From: Kiritimatiellia bacterium | Lineage (GTDB): Bacteria; Verrucomicrobiota; Kiritimatiellia; RFP12; UBA1067 | Direction of reading: 5' to 3' | Assembly: GCA_017514235.1 (NCBI GenBank) | Contig: JAFWKK010000076.1 | Span: 1 to 64,000, forward strand | Length of the DNA: 64,000 nt | In this document: in pieces, positions 16,720 to 25,614 of the stretch | Layout: every line of letters starts with the position of its first letter | Numbering within the stretch: the first letter of the stretch is position 1 | Notes under the pieces: model-generated | Database searches by the model: none | Seen by the model: the letters and a program-made list of their open reading frames with translations, nothing else | Told to the model about the DNA's origin: nothing | Translations under genes and position numbers: made by a program

Positions 16720-17459
16720 ATCCGCTCGACAACATACGCGTTGTCCTTGTCGGGACTCTTTACACCGGGAACGTCGGCTCGTCCTGCCGCGCCATGGCGA
16801 ACATGGGGGTGCGGCACCTGCGGCTTGCGGCGCCGAACCTGCAGAACGGCTGGGACGAGGGCGAGCGGCTGGCGGTGCATGCGACCGACGTGCTCGGTTC
16901 GCGCGAGGAGTTCGCCACGTTCGAGGAGTCGGTGGCGGACTGCGTGGCGGTCGTCGGCACGACGGCGCGCGAAGGCCTCTACCGGCAGCATGTGAAGGCT
17001 CCGCGCGACTGCGCCGCCGACATTCTCTCGCTGGCTGCGACGGGGCCGGTGGCCCTTGTGTTCGGGCGCGAGGACAAGGGCTTGCTGAACGAGGAGGTGG
17101 CGCAGTGCACGCACCTCATACGCATACCGGTGGACGCCGGCTACACGTCGATCAACCTGGCGCAGGCGGTGCTGATAACGTGCTACGAGCTCTTCACGGC
17201 CAGCGGCCTCTACCAGCCGCCGCACGAGAAGGCGCCGCCCGCCCCGCAGGCGCAGAAGGCGCAGCTGATGAAGAACTGGTCTCGCATGCTGCAGGAGATC
17301 GGCTTCATGAAGCCGGAGCAGGCCGACCACTTCATGCAGGGCTTCCACCGCGTGTTCTCGCGCGGAGTGTTCACGAAGGACGACGCGGCGCTGATGCTCG
17401 GCGTGGCGCGGCAGGCGATATGGGCGAAGGAACATGGACAAGCTGGCGTATCTGGTTAG
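16716..17459 (+). CDS. trmJ: tRNA (cytidine/uridine-2'-O)-methyltransferase, TrmJ-like
   Basis: 247 residues. The SPOUT fold is shown by VVLVGTLYTGNVGSSCRAMANMG, VVGTTAR, VALVFGREDKGL and IPVDAGYTSINLAQAVLI. The order and the helical tail (about 165-247) fit TrmJ, which methylates the ribose at tRNA position 32, using S-adenosylmethionine at the C-terminal knot. The ATG at 16716 overlaps the previous stop. Its end overlaps yejB by 26 nt. Confidence 0.87.
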   Translation: MNPLDNIRVVLVGTLYTGNVGSSCRAMANMGVRHLRLAAPNLQNGWDEGERLAVHATDVLGSREEFATFEESVADCVAVVGTTAREGLYRQHVKAPRDCAADILSLAATGPVALVFGREDKGLLNEEVAQCTHLIRIPVDAGYTSINLAQAVLITCYELFTASGLYQPPHEKAPPAPQAQKAQLMKNWSRMLQEIGFMKPEQADHFMQGFHRVFSRGVFTKDDAALMLGVARQAIWAKEHGQAGVSG

Positions 17460-18483
17460 GCGCCTCTTGCTGGCGGTTCCCACTTTCGTAGGAATAACTG
17501 TCGTCTGCTTCGCGCTGACGCGCTTCCTGCCCGGCGGGCCGGTGGAGATGCGCCTAATGCGAATGCGGGGGCTTGCCGCCCAGGGCGGGGAGACGGCCGC
17601 GCCGACGGCAGGAGCCAGCGGAGTCTCTGCCGAGCACCGGCGGCAGCTGGAGGCGCAGTTCGGCTTCGACAAGCCGCTCCATCGGCAGTACTGGGACTGG
17701 CTCGTCACGAACAGGATGGGGATGCGGCTGCCGAGCTACGACTACCCTGACAAGACGGCCTGGCAGCTGATCCGCTCGAGGATACCTGTCTCGGTCTGGT
17801 TCGGGTTCGCCGCGTTCGTGCTCACCTACCTCATCTGCATCCCGCTCGGAATCATGAAGGCGCTCCGGCACCGACAGGCGTTCGACGCGGTTTCGTCGCT
17901 CGTCGTGTTCGCGGCCTACGCGATACCGTCGTTCGCGCTGGCGATGGTGCTGAAGATGGCTCTCTGCGGCACGGTGGACGGCTTTCCAGACGTCTTTCCG
18001 CTAGGCGGGCTGTCGTCCGACTTCGACGCCGAGCCGGGGCGGCTGGCGTGGTTCGCCGACCGGGCCTGGCACATGGCGCTGCCCGTGGCGTGCTACGTGG
18101 CCGGCTCGTTCGCCATGCTCACGCTTCTCATGAAGAACTCGCTTCTGGACCAGATAGCGGCCGACTACGTGCGCACGGTGATCGCGAAGGGGGCGACCCG
18201 GCGGCGTGCCGTGTGGGGCCACGCGCTCAGGAACGCGCTCATCCCCGTCGCCACCGGCTTCGGCCCGATGATAGGGCTGCTGTTCGCAGGCTCGATCATC
18301 GTGGAGACCATCTTCGAGATTCCGGGAATGGGGCGGCTGAGCTGGGACGCGCTTGTCGGGCGCGACTACGCTGTGTTTCTCGCGCTGCTGTCTCTCACGG
18401 CGTTCTTCCAGCTCGTAGGCAACCTGGTGTCCGACGCGCTCTACATGCTGATCGACCCAAGAATCGACTTTTCGGGACGCTGA
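17434..18483 (+). CDS. yejB: peptide ABC transporter permease, YejB/DppB-like
   Basis: 349 residues with six membrane segments. The N-terminus LVRRLLLAVPTFVGITVVCFAL with FLPGGPVE and the long loop before TM2 are YejB-like. The permease EAA loop is VRTVIAKGATRRRAVWGHALRNALIPV. GAAGGAAC precedes the ATG. It pairs with the next gene. No substrate-binding protein or fused YejF-type ATPase is adjacent. Confidence 0.87.
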   Translation: MDKLAYLVRRLLLAVPTFVGITVVCFALTRFLPGGPVEMRLMRMRGLAAQGGETAAPTAGASGVSAEHRRQLEAQFGFDKPLHRQYWDWLVTNRMGMRLPSYDYPDKTAWQLIRSRIPVSVWFGFAAFVLTYLICIPLGIMKALRHRQAFDAVSSLVVFAAYAIPSFALAMVLKMALCGTVDGFPDVFPLGGLSSDFDAEPGRLAWFADRAWHMALPVACYVAGSFAMLTLLMKNSLLDQIAADYVRTVIAKGATRRRAVWGHALRNALIPVATGFGPMIGLLFAGSIIVETIFEIPGMGRLSWDALVGRDYAVFLALLSLTAFFQLVGNLVSDALYMLIDPRIDFSGR

Positions 18484-18485
18484 CG

Positions 18486-19643
18486 ATGGGAAACGCACGG
18501 ACACGCACGACGGCACGGCTGCTTTCTCCGCAGACGAGAAAGCGCATGCGCAGCTTCCGGCGCATGCGGCGCGCCTGGTGGTCGCTGCTGGCGCTTTTGG
18601 CGATCTTCGCGTTCTGCCTGTGCGCCGAGTGGGTGTGCCCCTGCGACCCGAAGGCGGTCGTGGATCCCGCGACGCTGGAGCGCTACCGCAAGCCTGCGGT
18701 GGAGCGCACGTACGACATAAGGACCGCGCGCTTCAGCGTAGGCGACGGCGGCGAGATGTTCGACTTCGAGGGCCCGGAGGATGTCCGCGGGCGCTGCCGC
18801 GAGGCGGCTGCGGGCGGTGGTCCGTTTCAGGTTCCGGGCTACCGTGCTTCGGTGACGGAGCGGCCCGGCTATCGCCGTGTCTTCCTTGAGCCGGAAAAGC
18901 CCGCTGCAGTGCGCGAGACGGTATTGGAACCCGAGCCGGTGAGCTTTCCGTTCCGTCCTGTGCCAGGCCACCCGTTCGGCATCGACGCGAGCGGACGCGA
19001 CGTCTACGCCAGGGTGGTGCACGGAATGCGCATTGCGCTCCTTTTTGGACTTGCCCTTGCGCTGTCGGGCATGTTCTTCGGGCTCGTCGCCGGCGCGGTC
19101 GAGGGCTATTTCGGCGGCGCGACGGACCTTCTGATGCAGCGGTTCACCGAGATATGGGCTACGGTTCCGTTCCTGTACGTGACGATTTTCATCGGCTCCA
19201 CGATGGGCAGGTCGTTTGCCGTGCTGCTCGTCTGCTACGCGGCGTTCAACTGGATCACCGTCTCGTCATACGTGCGGGCGGAGTTCCTGCGGCTGAGGAA
19301 GTGCACGTTCGTGGACGCGGCGAAGGTGCAGGGGCTGTCGGCGGCGAGAATCGTGTTCGTACACGTGCTGCCGAACGCGCTGACGCCTCTCATCACGCTG
19401 TTCCCGTTCCTGCTGATGGGCGCGATCGGCTCGCTCGCCGCGCTTGACTTCCTCGGCTTCGGGCTGCCGCCGATGACCCCGTCGTGCGGCGAGCTGATGC
19501 AGGAGGCCCAGAGGTTCCGCTTCGCCTGGTGGCTCGTCGCGTTCCCGGCGGCGGCTCTCTTCACGGTGATGCTGCTTACCGTGTTCGTGGGCGAGGGGCT
19601 GCGCGATGCGTTCGACCCGCGGCAGAAGTCGAGACTCGAATAG
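18486..19643 (+). CDS. yejE: peptide ABC transporter permease, YejE/DppC-like
   Basis: 385 residues. A basic N-terminus and one TM are followed by a periplasmic segment of about 140 residues, then HPFGIDASGRDVYARVVHGMRIAL and five TMs with the EAA loop FVDAAKVQGLSAARIVFVHVLPNALTPL. The long extracytoplasmic insertion is typical of YejE rather than DppC. Starts 2 nt after yejB stops. Confidence 0.87.
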   Translation: MGNARTRTTARLLSPQTRKRMRSFRRMRRAWWSLLALLAIFAFCLCAEWVCPCDPKAVVDPATLERYRKPAVERTYDIRTARFSVGDGGEMFDFEGPEDVRGRCREAAAGGGPFQVPGYRASVTERPGYRRVFLEPEKPAAVRETVLEPEPVSFPFRPVPGHPFGIDASGRDVYARVVHGMRIALLFGLALALSGMFFGLVAGAVEGYFGGATDLLMQRFTEIWATVPFLYVTIFIGSTMGRSFAVLLVCYAAFNWITVSSYVRAEFLRLRKCTFVDAAKVQGLSAARIVFVHVLPNALTPLITLFPFLLMGAIGSLAALDFLGFGLPPMTPSCGELMQEAQRFRFAWWLVAFPAAALFTVMLLTVFVGEGLRDAFDPRQKSRLE

Positions 19644-19651
19644 GAAAACAT

Positions 19652-21007
19652 ATGAATGCCGTCGTTATATTCGTGATACTGTCGGTGTTGCTCGTGGCGG
19701 GCAAGATACTGCGTGTGCAGGTGCCGCTTCTCCAGAAGCTCTACCTGCCGTCGTCAGTCGTCGGCGGGCTTTTGGGGCTTGCGCTCGTGTCTTCGTTCGG
19801 AGGCAGCCTGCCCGACGGCGTGGTGGACGAAATGCGCAGCATGCCGGGGTTCCTCATAAACATCATCTTCGCCACGCTCTTCCTGGGCGGCGGAATGCCC
19901 AAGGTCAGGAACCTCGCCGCCTCGGTGCTGCCGCAGCTGACGCTTGCCCAGATCGTGGTCTGGGGGCAGTACGTGGTGGGGCTGGGGCTGGCCGGCTTCC
20001 TGCTCGCGCCGGCGTTCAAGCTGCCAGCCGCGTTCGGCAACCTGCTTGAGCTCGGCTTCGAGGGCGGCCATGGCACGGTTGGCGGCATGTCTGAGGCGTT
20101 CCGGGCCCACGGCTGGGAGGACGGCATCGCGCTCGGCTACACGGTCGCCACCATCGGCATGGTCTGCGGCATCGCGCTCGGCATGTGCCTCATAAACTGG
20201 GCGTATTCGCGCGGCTACGTGAAGACGGTCCGCCCGTTCTCGAAACGCTCCGCGGCGGAGCGGCGCGGAATACACCCGAAGGACGCCCGTCCGTCCGCCG
20301 GACGCCAGACGGTGCTGGCGGACTCGGTGGACTCCCTGGCCTGGCACATTGCGATAGTCGGCCTCGCCGTGCTTGTCGGCTTTGGCATACTCCAGGGTTG
20401 CAAGGCCGCGGAGGTCGCGCTCTTCCCGTCCGTGAAGACGCGGCTGTTCGTCGGCTTCCCGATGTTCCCGCTCTGCATGGTCGGCGGGGCGCTCCTCCAG
20501 TTCGCAGCGAAGGCGTCCGGCATCGACCTGCTCGTCGACCGCGACCAGATGGCGCGCATCTCCGGCGCGGCGCTCGACTACCTTGCCGTCTCGGCTGTCG
20601 CCACGATTCAGCTGTCTGTCGTGGTCGCCAACTGGGTTCCGCTTGCCGTGATGACGCTTGCGGGCCTTGTATGGACCGCCGCTTCCGTGCTGTGGTTCTC
20701 GCCACGGCTCTTCCGGGTGGCGTGGTTCGAGCGCGGCATCGCGGAGTTCGGCCAGGCGACAGGCGTTACGGCGACGGGCCTCCTTCTGCTGCGCACCGTG
20801 GATCCGGACGGCAAGACGATCGCCGCCGCGTCGTTCGCGGGCAAGCAGCTCCTGCACGAGCCGGCGATGAACCTCTGGGTCGCGCTCGCGTTCGCGCTTG
20901 TGTTCACCGTGGGGTGGATTCCCGTGTTTCTCGTGTGCCTGGCGATGCTGACGCTGTGGACGGTCGCAGCGCTTTTCATAATGCGTAAGAACCGGAAGGA
21001 GGCCTGA
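19652..21007 (+). CDS. gltS: sodium/glutamate symporter family protein
   Basis: 451 residues with about 10-12 membrane segments. LELGFEGGHGTVGGMSEAF and the matching second half (EFGQATGVTATGLLLLRTVDP) are the two conserved pore repeats of GltS. ATG at 19652 chosen by the hydrophobic N-terminus. TAGGAAAA upstream is a fair ribosome-binding site. Substrate specificity within the family is not certain. Confidence 0.87.
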   Translation: MNAVVIFVILSVLLVAGKILRVQVPLLQKLYLPSSVVGGLLGLALVSSFGGSLPDGVVDEMRSMPGFLINIIFATLFLGGGMPKVRNLAASVLPQLTLAQIVVWGQYVVGLGLAGFLLAPAFKLPAAFGNLLELGFEGGHGTVGGMSEAFRAHGWEDGIALGYTVATIGMVCGIALGMCLINWAYSRGYVKTVRPFSKRSAAERRGIHPKDARPSAGRQTVLADSVDSLAWHIAIVGLAVLVGFGILQGCKAAEVALFPSVKTRLFVGFPMFPLCMVGGALLQFAAKASGIDLLVDRDQMARISGAALDYLAVSAVATIQLSVVVANWVPLAVMTLAGLVWTAASVLWFSPRLFRVAWFERGIAEFGQATGVTATGLLLLRTVDPDGKTIAAASFAGKQLLHEPAMNLWVALAFALVFTVGWIPVFLVCLAMLTLWTVAALFIMRKNRKEA

Positions 21008-21012
21008 TCCTG

Positions 21013-23376
21013 ATGGCGCAGGAACCTACTCCGATGATGCGCCAGTATCTCGCCCTCAAGCGCGAGATACCTGCGGGCGCGATACTCATGTTCAGGCTCG
21101 GAGACTTCTACGAGATGTTCGGGGACGACGCCATAACGGCGTCACCCGTGCTGGGCGCGACGCTCACGCAGCGCAACGGGCTGCCCATGTGCGGCGTTCC
21201 GCACCACGCGCTCGAAAGCTACCTCGCCAAGCTCATACGCGCCGGCATGACCGCCGCGCTCTGCGACCAGGTGGAGGACCCGAAGACGGCGAAGGGGCTC
21301 GTGCGCAGGGAGATCACGCGAATCGTAACGCCGGGTACCGTCACCGAGGACGGGCTTCTCGACGCGACGGACAACAACTACGTCGCCGCCGTGTCGGGGT
21401 TCGGCCTTGCGCTGCTGGACATCTCGACGGGAGAGTTTTCGGTGGAGGCGTTCGACTCGCAGGAGAAGCTGGAAGGGGCTGTAGCGAGGTGGCGCCCTTC
21501 GGAAATGCTGCGCAAGACCGACGACAACGCATGGACGTTCGCCCCCGACGTGGCGGAAGACTGCCTGGCCCGCCACTTCAAGGTGCTTTCTCTCGATGGC
21601 TTCGGGCTCTCGGGCAAGCATGACCTGATATCGGCCGCAGGCGCGCTCCTGTACTACGTGGGCACGACGCTGCGCCACTCGCTTGAGCACGTAAGGCGCA
21701 TCGCGGTACGCCAGTCGGACGACGCGCTTGCGCTGGACGCCAACACGATCCGTCATCTCCAGCTTCTGCCGGTCGGCGACGTGAAGCGCGAGGCGTCGCT
21801 GCTTGGCGTGCTCGACGTCACCCGCACGCCGATGGGCGCACGGACGCTCCGGCAGTGGATTGCTCGTCCGCTCGCCCGCGCGGCGGAGATAAACGCGCGG
21901 CTGGACGCCGTAGGGCGGTACGTGGACGACCGGGCGGAGCTTTCGCGCCTGAGGTCGCTGCTCTCCGGCGTGCGCGACCTCGAGAGGCTGGTCGCCAAGG
22001 CGGATTCCGGGCGGGCGAACCCGCGCGACATGAAGGGGCTCGCGGAGAGCCTAAGGCCCGTGCCGGAGATCGGCGTCGGAACGCCGCAGCCGGAGCTGGT
22101 GGAGCTGATAGACAGGACGATCGCCGAGGACCCTCCGGTGATGCTCGCTGACGGCGGCTTCATCGCGCACGGCTGCGACGCCGAGCTGGACGAGCTCAGG
22201 AAGCTGGCGGCGGACGGGCGGAAGTGGCTGGTGGAGTTCCAGGCCAGGGAGCAGGAGCGGACAGGCATAGCGAAGCTCAAGGTGAAGCACGTCAGCACCT
22301 TCGGCTACGTCATCGAGATCCCAAAGGGATCGGTGCACCTCGCCCCGGCGGACTACGAGCGCCGCCAGACGCTGACCACTGGCGAGAGGTACGTCACGCA
22401 GGAGCTGCGGGAGTACGAGAGGAAGGTGACCGGTGCGCAGGACCGGGCGATCGCCGTGGAGCAGCGCATATTCCGCGAGACCGTGGCGGCGGTCGCGGCG
22501 AAGACTGCCGAGATACAGGAGACCGCGCGCGCCATAGGTGCGCTCGACGCTACGCTTTCCCTGTCCGACCGGGCGCTTGCCGCGGGCTACGTTCGCCCGT
22601 CCGTCGACGATTCCGACGCGATCGACATAACCGACGGACGGCACCCCGTCGTCGAGCAGCTGCCCGACGCCGAGCCGTTCGTGCCAAACTCGGCTTTTCT
22701 CAACACGACAAGCGACCAGATCATGCTCATCACCGGTCCGAACATGGCCGGCAAGTCCACTTACATAAGGCAGGTGGCCACGCTCGCGGTCATGGCGCAC
22801 ATGGGCTCGTTCGTGCCGGCGTCGTCGATGAGGATCGGGGTGCTGGACCGCGTGTTCACGCGCATCGGCGCCGGCGACGACCTGGCTCGCGGACGTTCGA
22901 CGTTCCTCGTTGAGATGCAGGAGACCGCCGACATACTCAACAATGCGACGGCGAAGTCGCTGATCGTGCTGGACGAGATCGGCCGCGGCACCTCGACGTT
23001 CGACGGCATATCCATCGCCTGGTCGGTTGCGGAGTACCTGCACGGGCGTACCAAGGCGAAGACGCTCTTCGCGACGCACTACCACGAGCTTACCGACCTT
23101 GCCGACGCTTTCAAGGGCGTGAAGAACTACACGGTGAAGGTGAAGGAGGAGGGCGGACGCGTCATCTTCCTGCGGCGGATCGCTCCCGGCATCGCGGAGA
23201 AGAGCTTCGGCATACACGTTGGCGCTATGGCCGGCCTTCCGAAGGAGGTCGTGGACCGCGCCGCCCAGATACTTCGCAACCTGGAGGCGAACGAAATCGA
23301 CGTGAACGGCGCGAAGCCAGTCCGCAAGCCGCGCCGCAAGCTTTCGGAACTCCCCGGCCAGATGACGTTCTTCTGA
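21013..23376 (+). CDS. mutS: DNA mismatch repair protein MutS
   Basis: 787 residues, slightly short of the usual 850. The mismatch-contacting Phe-X-Glu is in GDFYEMFGDDA (about 32-38). The ATPase carries Walker A GPNMAGKST, VPASSMRIG, GRSTFLVEMQE, Walker B LIVLDEIGRGTSTFDG and FATHYHEL. No mutL is nearby. The start follows gltS by 5 nt, suggesting read-through from the transporter operon. Confidence 0.96.
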   Translation: MAQEPTPMMRQYLALKREIPAGAILMFRLGDFYEMFGDDAITASPVLGATLTQRNGLPMCGVPHHALESYLAKLIRAGMTAALCDQVEDPKTAKGLVRREITRIVTPGTVTEDGLLDATDNNYVAAVSGFGLALLDISTGEFSVEAFDSQEKLEGAVARWRPSEMLRKTDDNAWTFAPDVAEDCLARHFKVLSLDGFGLSGKHDLISAAGALLYYVGTTLRHSLEHVRRIAVRQSDDALALDANTIRHLQLLPVGDVKREASLLGVLDVTRTPMGARTLRQWIARPLARAAEINARLDAVGRYVDDRAELSRLRSLLSGVRDLERLVAKADSGRANPRDMKGLAESLRPVPEIGVGTPQPELVELIDRTIAEDPPVMLADGGFIAHGCDAELDELRKLAADGRKWLVEFQAREQERTGIAKLKVKHVSTFGYVIEIPKGSVHLAPADYERRQTLTTGERYVTQELREYERKVTGAQDRAIAVEQRIFRETVAAVAAKTAEIQETARAIGALDATLSLSDRALAAGYVRPSVDDSDAIDITDGRHPVVEQLPDAEPFVPNSAFLNTTSDQIMLITGPNMAGKSTYIRQVATLAVMAHMGSFVPASSMRIGVLDRVFTRIGAGDDLARGRSTFLVEMQETADILNNATAKSLIVLDEIGRGTSTFDGISIAWSVAEYLHGRTKAKTLFATHYHELTDLADAFKGVKNYTVKVKEEGGRVIFLRRIAPGIAEKSFGIHVGAMAGLPKEVVDRAAQILRNLEANEIDVNGAKPVRKPRRKLSELPGQMTFF

Positions 23377-23399
23377 GCGGATTTTTTCGCTTTTCAGTG

Positions 23400-23412
23400 G
23401 GGGACTGTCCCC
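23400..23412. repeat. 13-bp palindrome GGGGACTGTCCCC
   Basis: Perfect 6+1+6 palindrome 23 nt after the mutS stop, with a T-run lying before rather than after it. It could be a genome-wide short palindromic repeat or a weak terminator. Confidence 0.4.
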
Positions 23413-23438
23413 AGAACGGCAATCGGCGCCAACACGGC

Positions 23439-23468
23439 TTGACGAGGTTGTCGGCCGTGTGCTATACT
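23439..23468 (+). promoter_or_regulatory. sigma70-type promoter TTGACG-18-TATACT with TGc extension
   Basis: The best full promoter in the window. -35 at 23439-23444, -10 at 23463-23468, and the acyltransferase ATG 10 nt further on. Confidence 0.65.
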
Positions 23469-23478
23469 TACGCTTAAT

Positions 23479-24555
23479 ATGACTACTTTAGCCAGATTTT
23501 GGAACTTCCTGTCGGCGCAGGGTGCATGCGAAAAGCGCGTCATTTCCTTTGACATATTGCGGACAACGGCTTTTGTCGGTGTCTTGATTCAGCATTCATA
23601 TGCCTGCTTTACCAGGCAATTCGGTCTGAAGGAATGGATGCATGGTTATATGCTGGGGCGATTTGGCGTGTCGCTCTTCATAATACTTTCCGGTGCGTCT
23701 CTTGCGCTAGGATCGCTTAAAAGCGGCTATTTCACCTTCTTGAGAAAACGTGCCGCATCGATCCTTCCGTTTTACTGGGTGGCGTATGTAGTCGTTGGAG
23801 CGTTCCTCTTCATGATCTTTGGACGCATTTGCATGCGCGGCGACATACCGAAGATCCTTATGACAGTGTTCGCGCTCGACGGATACATACCGATCAAGGG
23901 AAGATATTACCTGATTGGCGAGTGGTTCACCGGGTTCATACTGATAATGTATCTGCTGGCGCCCGTGGTGCATTGGTCGATACTCCGGACAAGAGGCTTG
24001 ATACTGCCCCTCTATTTCGTCATATCGGTCCTTGCCGTCAATTACACTCCGGTCTTAAGCCAGTCGGTCGTGATATGGCACTCGCATGCGAACTTCAACG
24101 TGCTTTCACGTATCTTGGAGTTCGCTCTCGGAATCTTCTTCACCCTATACGTTCTGCGTCGGCGCAAGCTGCACGCCTTGCTTGCGGCGATAGGCGGTGG
24201 GTACATCATCGTCTTTACTGCGCTTGGACACGACGTGCTCGAGTTCACTACAACTGGTTTTCTGTCAATATTCTGCATCTTCCTCATTCTGACATACCTG
24301 TTGTCGTTCGTCCCGTTGGCGGAATCCCAGCGAAGCATCATCTCGTTTTTTGCAAAATACTCCTTCATGGCCTTCCTCTTCCACCATCAGGTTCTTTTTG
24401 TGATGAAGGAGAAGCTGACGTTGAGGTGTGCGCCGGAATACGTTGTCTTCATGGTCGTGTCGTCATTCATGCTCAGCTATCTTCTGGCATATGTCTTCTA
24501 CCGTCCGGCGGAGTGCCTGAAACGCGCCGTGTTCGGGCCGTATAACGAACGTTGA
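23479..24555 (+). CDS. membrane acyltransferase, family 3 (OafA/WecH-like)
   Basis: 358 residues with about ten membrane helices. The conserved start RVISFDILRTTAFVGVLIQHSY includes the arginine and histidine expected for acyltransferase_3, and GRFGVSLFIILSGASLAL is the second signature. These enzymes O-acetylate surface glycans or exported metabolites. It stands alone between mutS and an AT-richer intergenic region. Substrate unknown. Confidence 0.85.
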   Translation: MTTLARFWNFLSAQGACEKRVISFDILRTTAFVGVLIQHSYACFTRQFGLKEWMHGYMLGRFGVSLFIILSGASLALGSLKSGYFTFLRKRAASILPFYWVAYVVVGAFLFMIFGRICMRGDIPKILMTVFALDGYIPIKGRYYLIGEWFTGFILIMYLLAPVVHWSILRTRGLILPLYFVISVLAVNYTPVLSQSVVIWHSHANFNVLSRILEFALGIFFTLYVLRRRKLHALLAAIGGGYIIVFTALGHDVLEFTTTGFLSIFCIFLILTYLLSFVPLAESQRSIISFFAKYSFMAFLFHHQVLFVMKEKLTLRCAPEYVVFMVVSSFMLSYLLAYVFYRPAECLKRAVFGPYNER

Positions 24556-24858
24556 AGGCCGTCTTGTTTTCAAGGATGTCTTTTTGGAGGTTTCCCATTT
24601 TTTCGGGCATGAAATCAGCCGTACACCTGTGAAACAGCGAGATCACGACATCCGGCGAGCCGATTCCGCTTGAAGCCGGACTGCCATGCCAGGGCTCTAA
24701 GCCGCGCCGCATAGCGCGGCGCTGCGATTTCAGGCCGGTCGGTGTGTTGCGGCGGCGAACGGCGTCCGCGGGGGATTACTGCATTTTCTGCGTAAGGGAA
24801 TGGCTGTGGCTCGGTTTTTGCTTTTGTATGGGACTTTAAAACGAAAAGGAAGAGCGTA
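24556..24858 (+). other. intergenic region with a GC-rich hairpin
   Basis: 303 bases. A minus-strand frame crossing it resembles nothing I recognise. The only clear structure is a 7-bp GC stem (GCCGCGC, 24701-24707; GCGCGGC, 24714-24720). A purine-rich leader ending in AAGGAAGAG precedes the next gene. Confidence 0.4.
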
Positions 24859-25044
24859 ATGAAAGCAAATCAGAATCAAAGAATGGGATATGGCGTGACG
24901 CACACGCTTGAGGAGACGGCTCAGCTGCCGGGCATCACACGCGAGCGGGTACGCCGGACAGAGAGGAGAGCGCTGCAGAAGATAAGGAAGGCCATTGCCG
25001 AGAGGTATGTGATCCACTCGTTCTCGGAAATGACGTGGTCGTGA
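24859..25044 (+). CDS. 61-residue sigma-70 region 4-like protein
   Basis: Residues 14-46 (HTLEETAQLPGITRERVRRT then ERRALQKIRKA) match the helix-turn-helix of sigma-70 region 4.2, whose consensus is TLEEV-X-GVTRERIRQIE-ALRKLR. Nothing corresponding to sigma region 2 or 3 is present. AAGGAAGAG lies just before the ATG. It could be a free-standing -35-binding or RNA-polymerase-binding regulator, or a fragment of an RpoD-type gene. A 15-bp palindrome lies 15 nt after its stop and a tandem-AAA/clpP unit follows. Confidence 0.65.
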   Translation: MKANQNQRMGYGVTHTLEETAQLPGITRERVRRTERRALQKIRKAIAERYVIHSFSEMTWS

Positions 25045-25059
25045 ACAAGTGTTGCGGTT

Positions 25060-25074
25060 TCGGCATGATGCCGA
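25060..25074. promoter_or_regulatory. 15-bp perfect palindrome, candidate operator
   Basis: TCGGCAT-G-ATGCCGA between the sigma-region-4-like gene and the acidic-protein/AAA/clpP unit. No T-run follows, so an operator is at least as likely as a terminator. Confidence 0.4.
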
Positions 25075-25233
25075 CGCATGACGAATGCGAAACGATCATG
25101 GTCAGAATCTGAGTGGCTGATCAAATTATGAGCGACAACGAAAAAAATCATGCTGCAGCGGTAAGAAACGTGCCGGTGGCATTGTTAATGCTAGGTGTTG
25201 GGACTGAACATACAAAGGAAAAGGAGAACCAAA

Positions 25234-25569
25234 ATGAAAGACGATGACGCGATGAGCGCCGATGATTTCTTCGCCGACGAGATATTCGCCGACGAGATGT
25301 TCGGCGACGGTACGAAGGACAAGAGCCCGAGGCGCGCGGGCAGGCGGCGCGCGAAGGAGTCGCAGAAGGACATCCTCGGCGACATCAAGGCCAGGATGGT
25401 GATGCGCATCTACGGCGTCCCGAAGGCGCGTGCGCTTGCCATCATCGCCGGCAGGGCCGGCGAGCGCGAGGCGCTTGGGGCCGCGAAGGGCGGCGGCGAC
25501 CTGCTGGGGGACGAGGAATCCAAGGGCGAGTTCATGTCCGCCGAAGACTTCTTCGGCGTGAGCAAGTGA
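25234..25569 (+). CDS. small acidic protein with duplicated (M)SA(D/E)DFF motif
   Basis: 111 residues, unrecognised. The ATG at 25234 is chosen for AAGGAGA 7 nt upstream. The N-terminus is strongly acidic (MSADDFFADEIFADEMFGDG), the middle is basic then helical (DILGDIKARMVMRIYGVPKA), and the C-terminus repeats MSAEDFFGVSK. The same short motif at both ends suggests a docking peptide. The gene lies 45 nt before the tandem AAA+ ATPase, each with a purine-rich AAGGAG leader, so an adaptor or substrate role for that ATPase is plausible but unproven. Confidence 0.6.
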   Translation: MKDDDAMSADDFFADEIFADEMFGDGTKDKSPRRAGRRRAKESQKDILGDIKARMVMRIYGVPKARALAIIAGRAGEREALGAAKGGGDLLGDEESKGEFMSAEDFFGVSK

Positions 25570-25614
25570 TCTTTAAAGACAACAGCAAAAACAAAAGACA
25601 AGGAGAAAAGACAA

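Noticed and set aside
24473-24712. 79-codon minus-strand frame overlapping the acyltransferase end
   Set aside because: No ribosome-binding site or known motif; most of it is antisense to a real gene.
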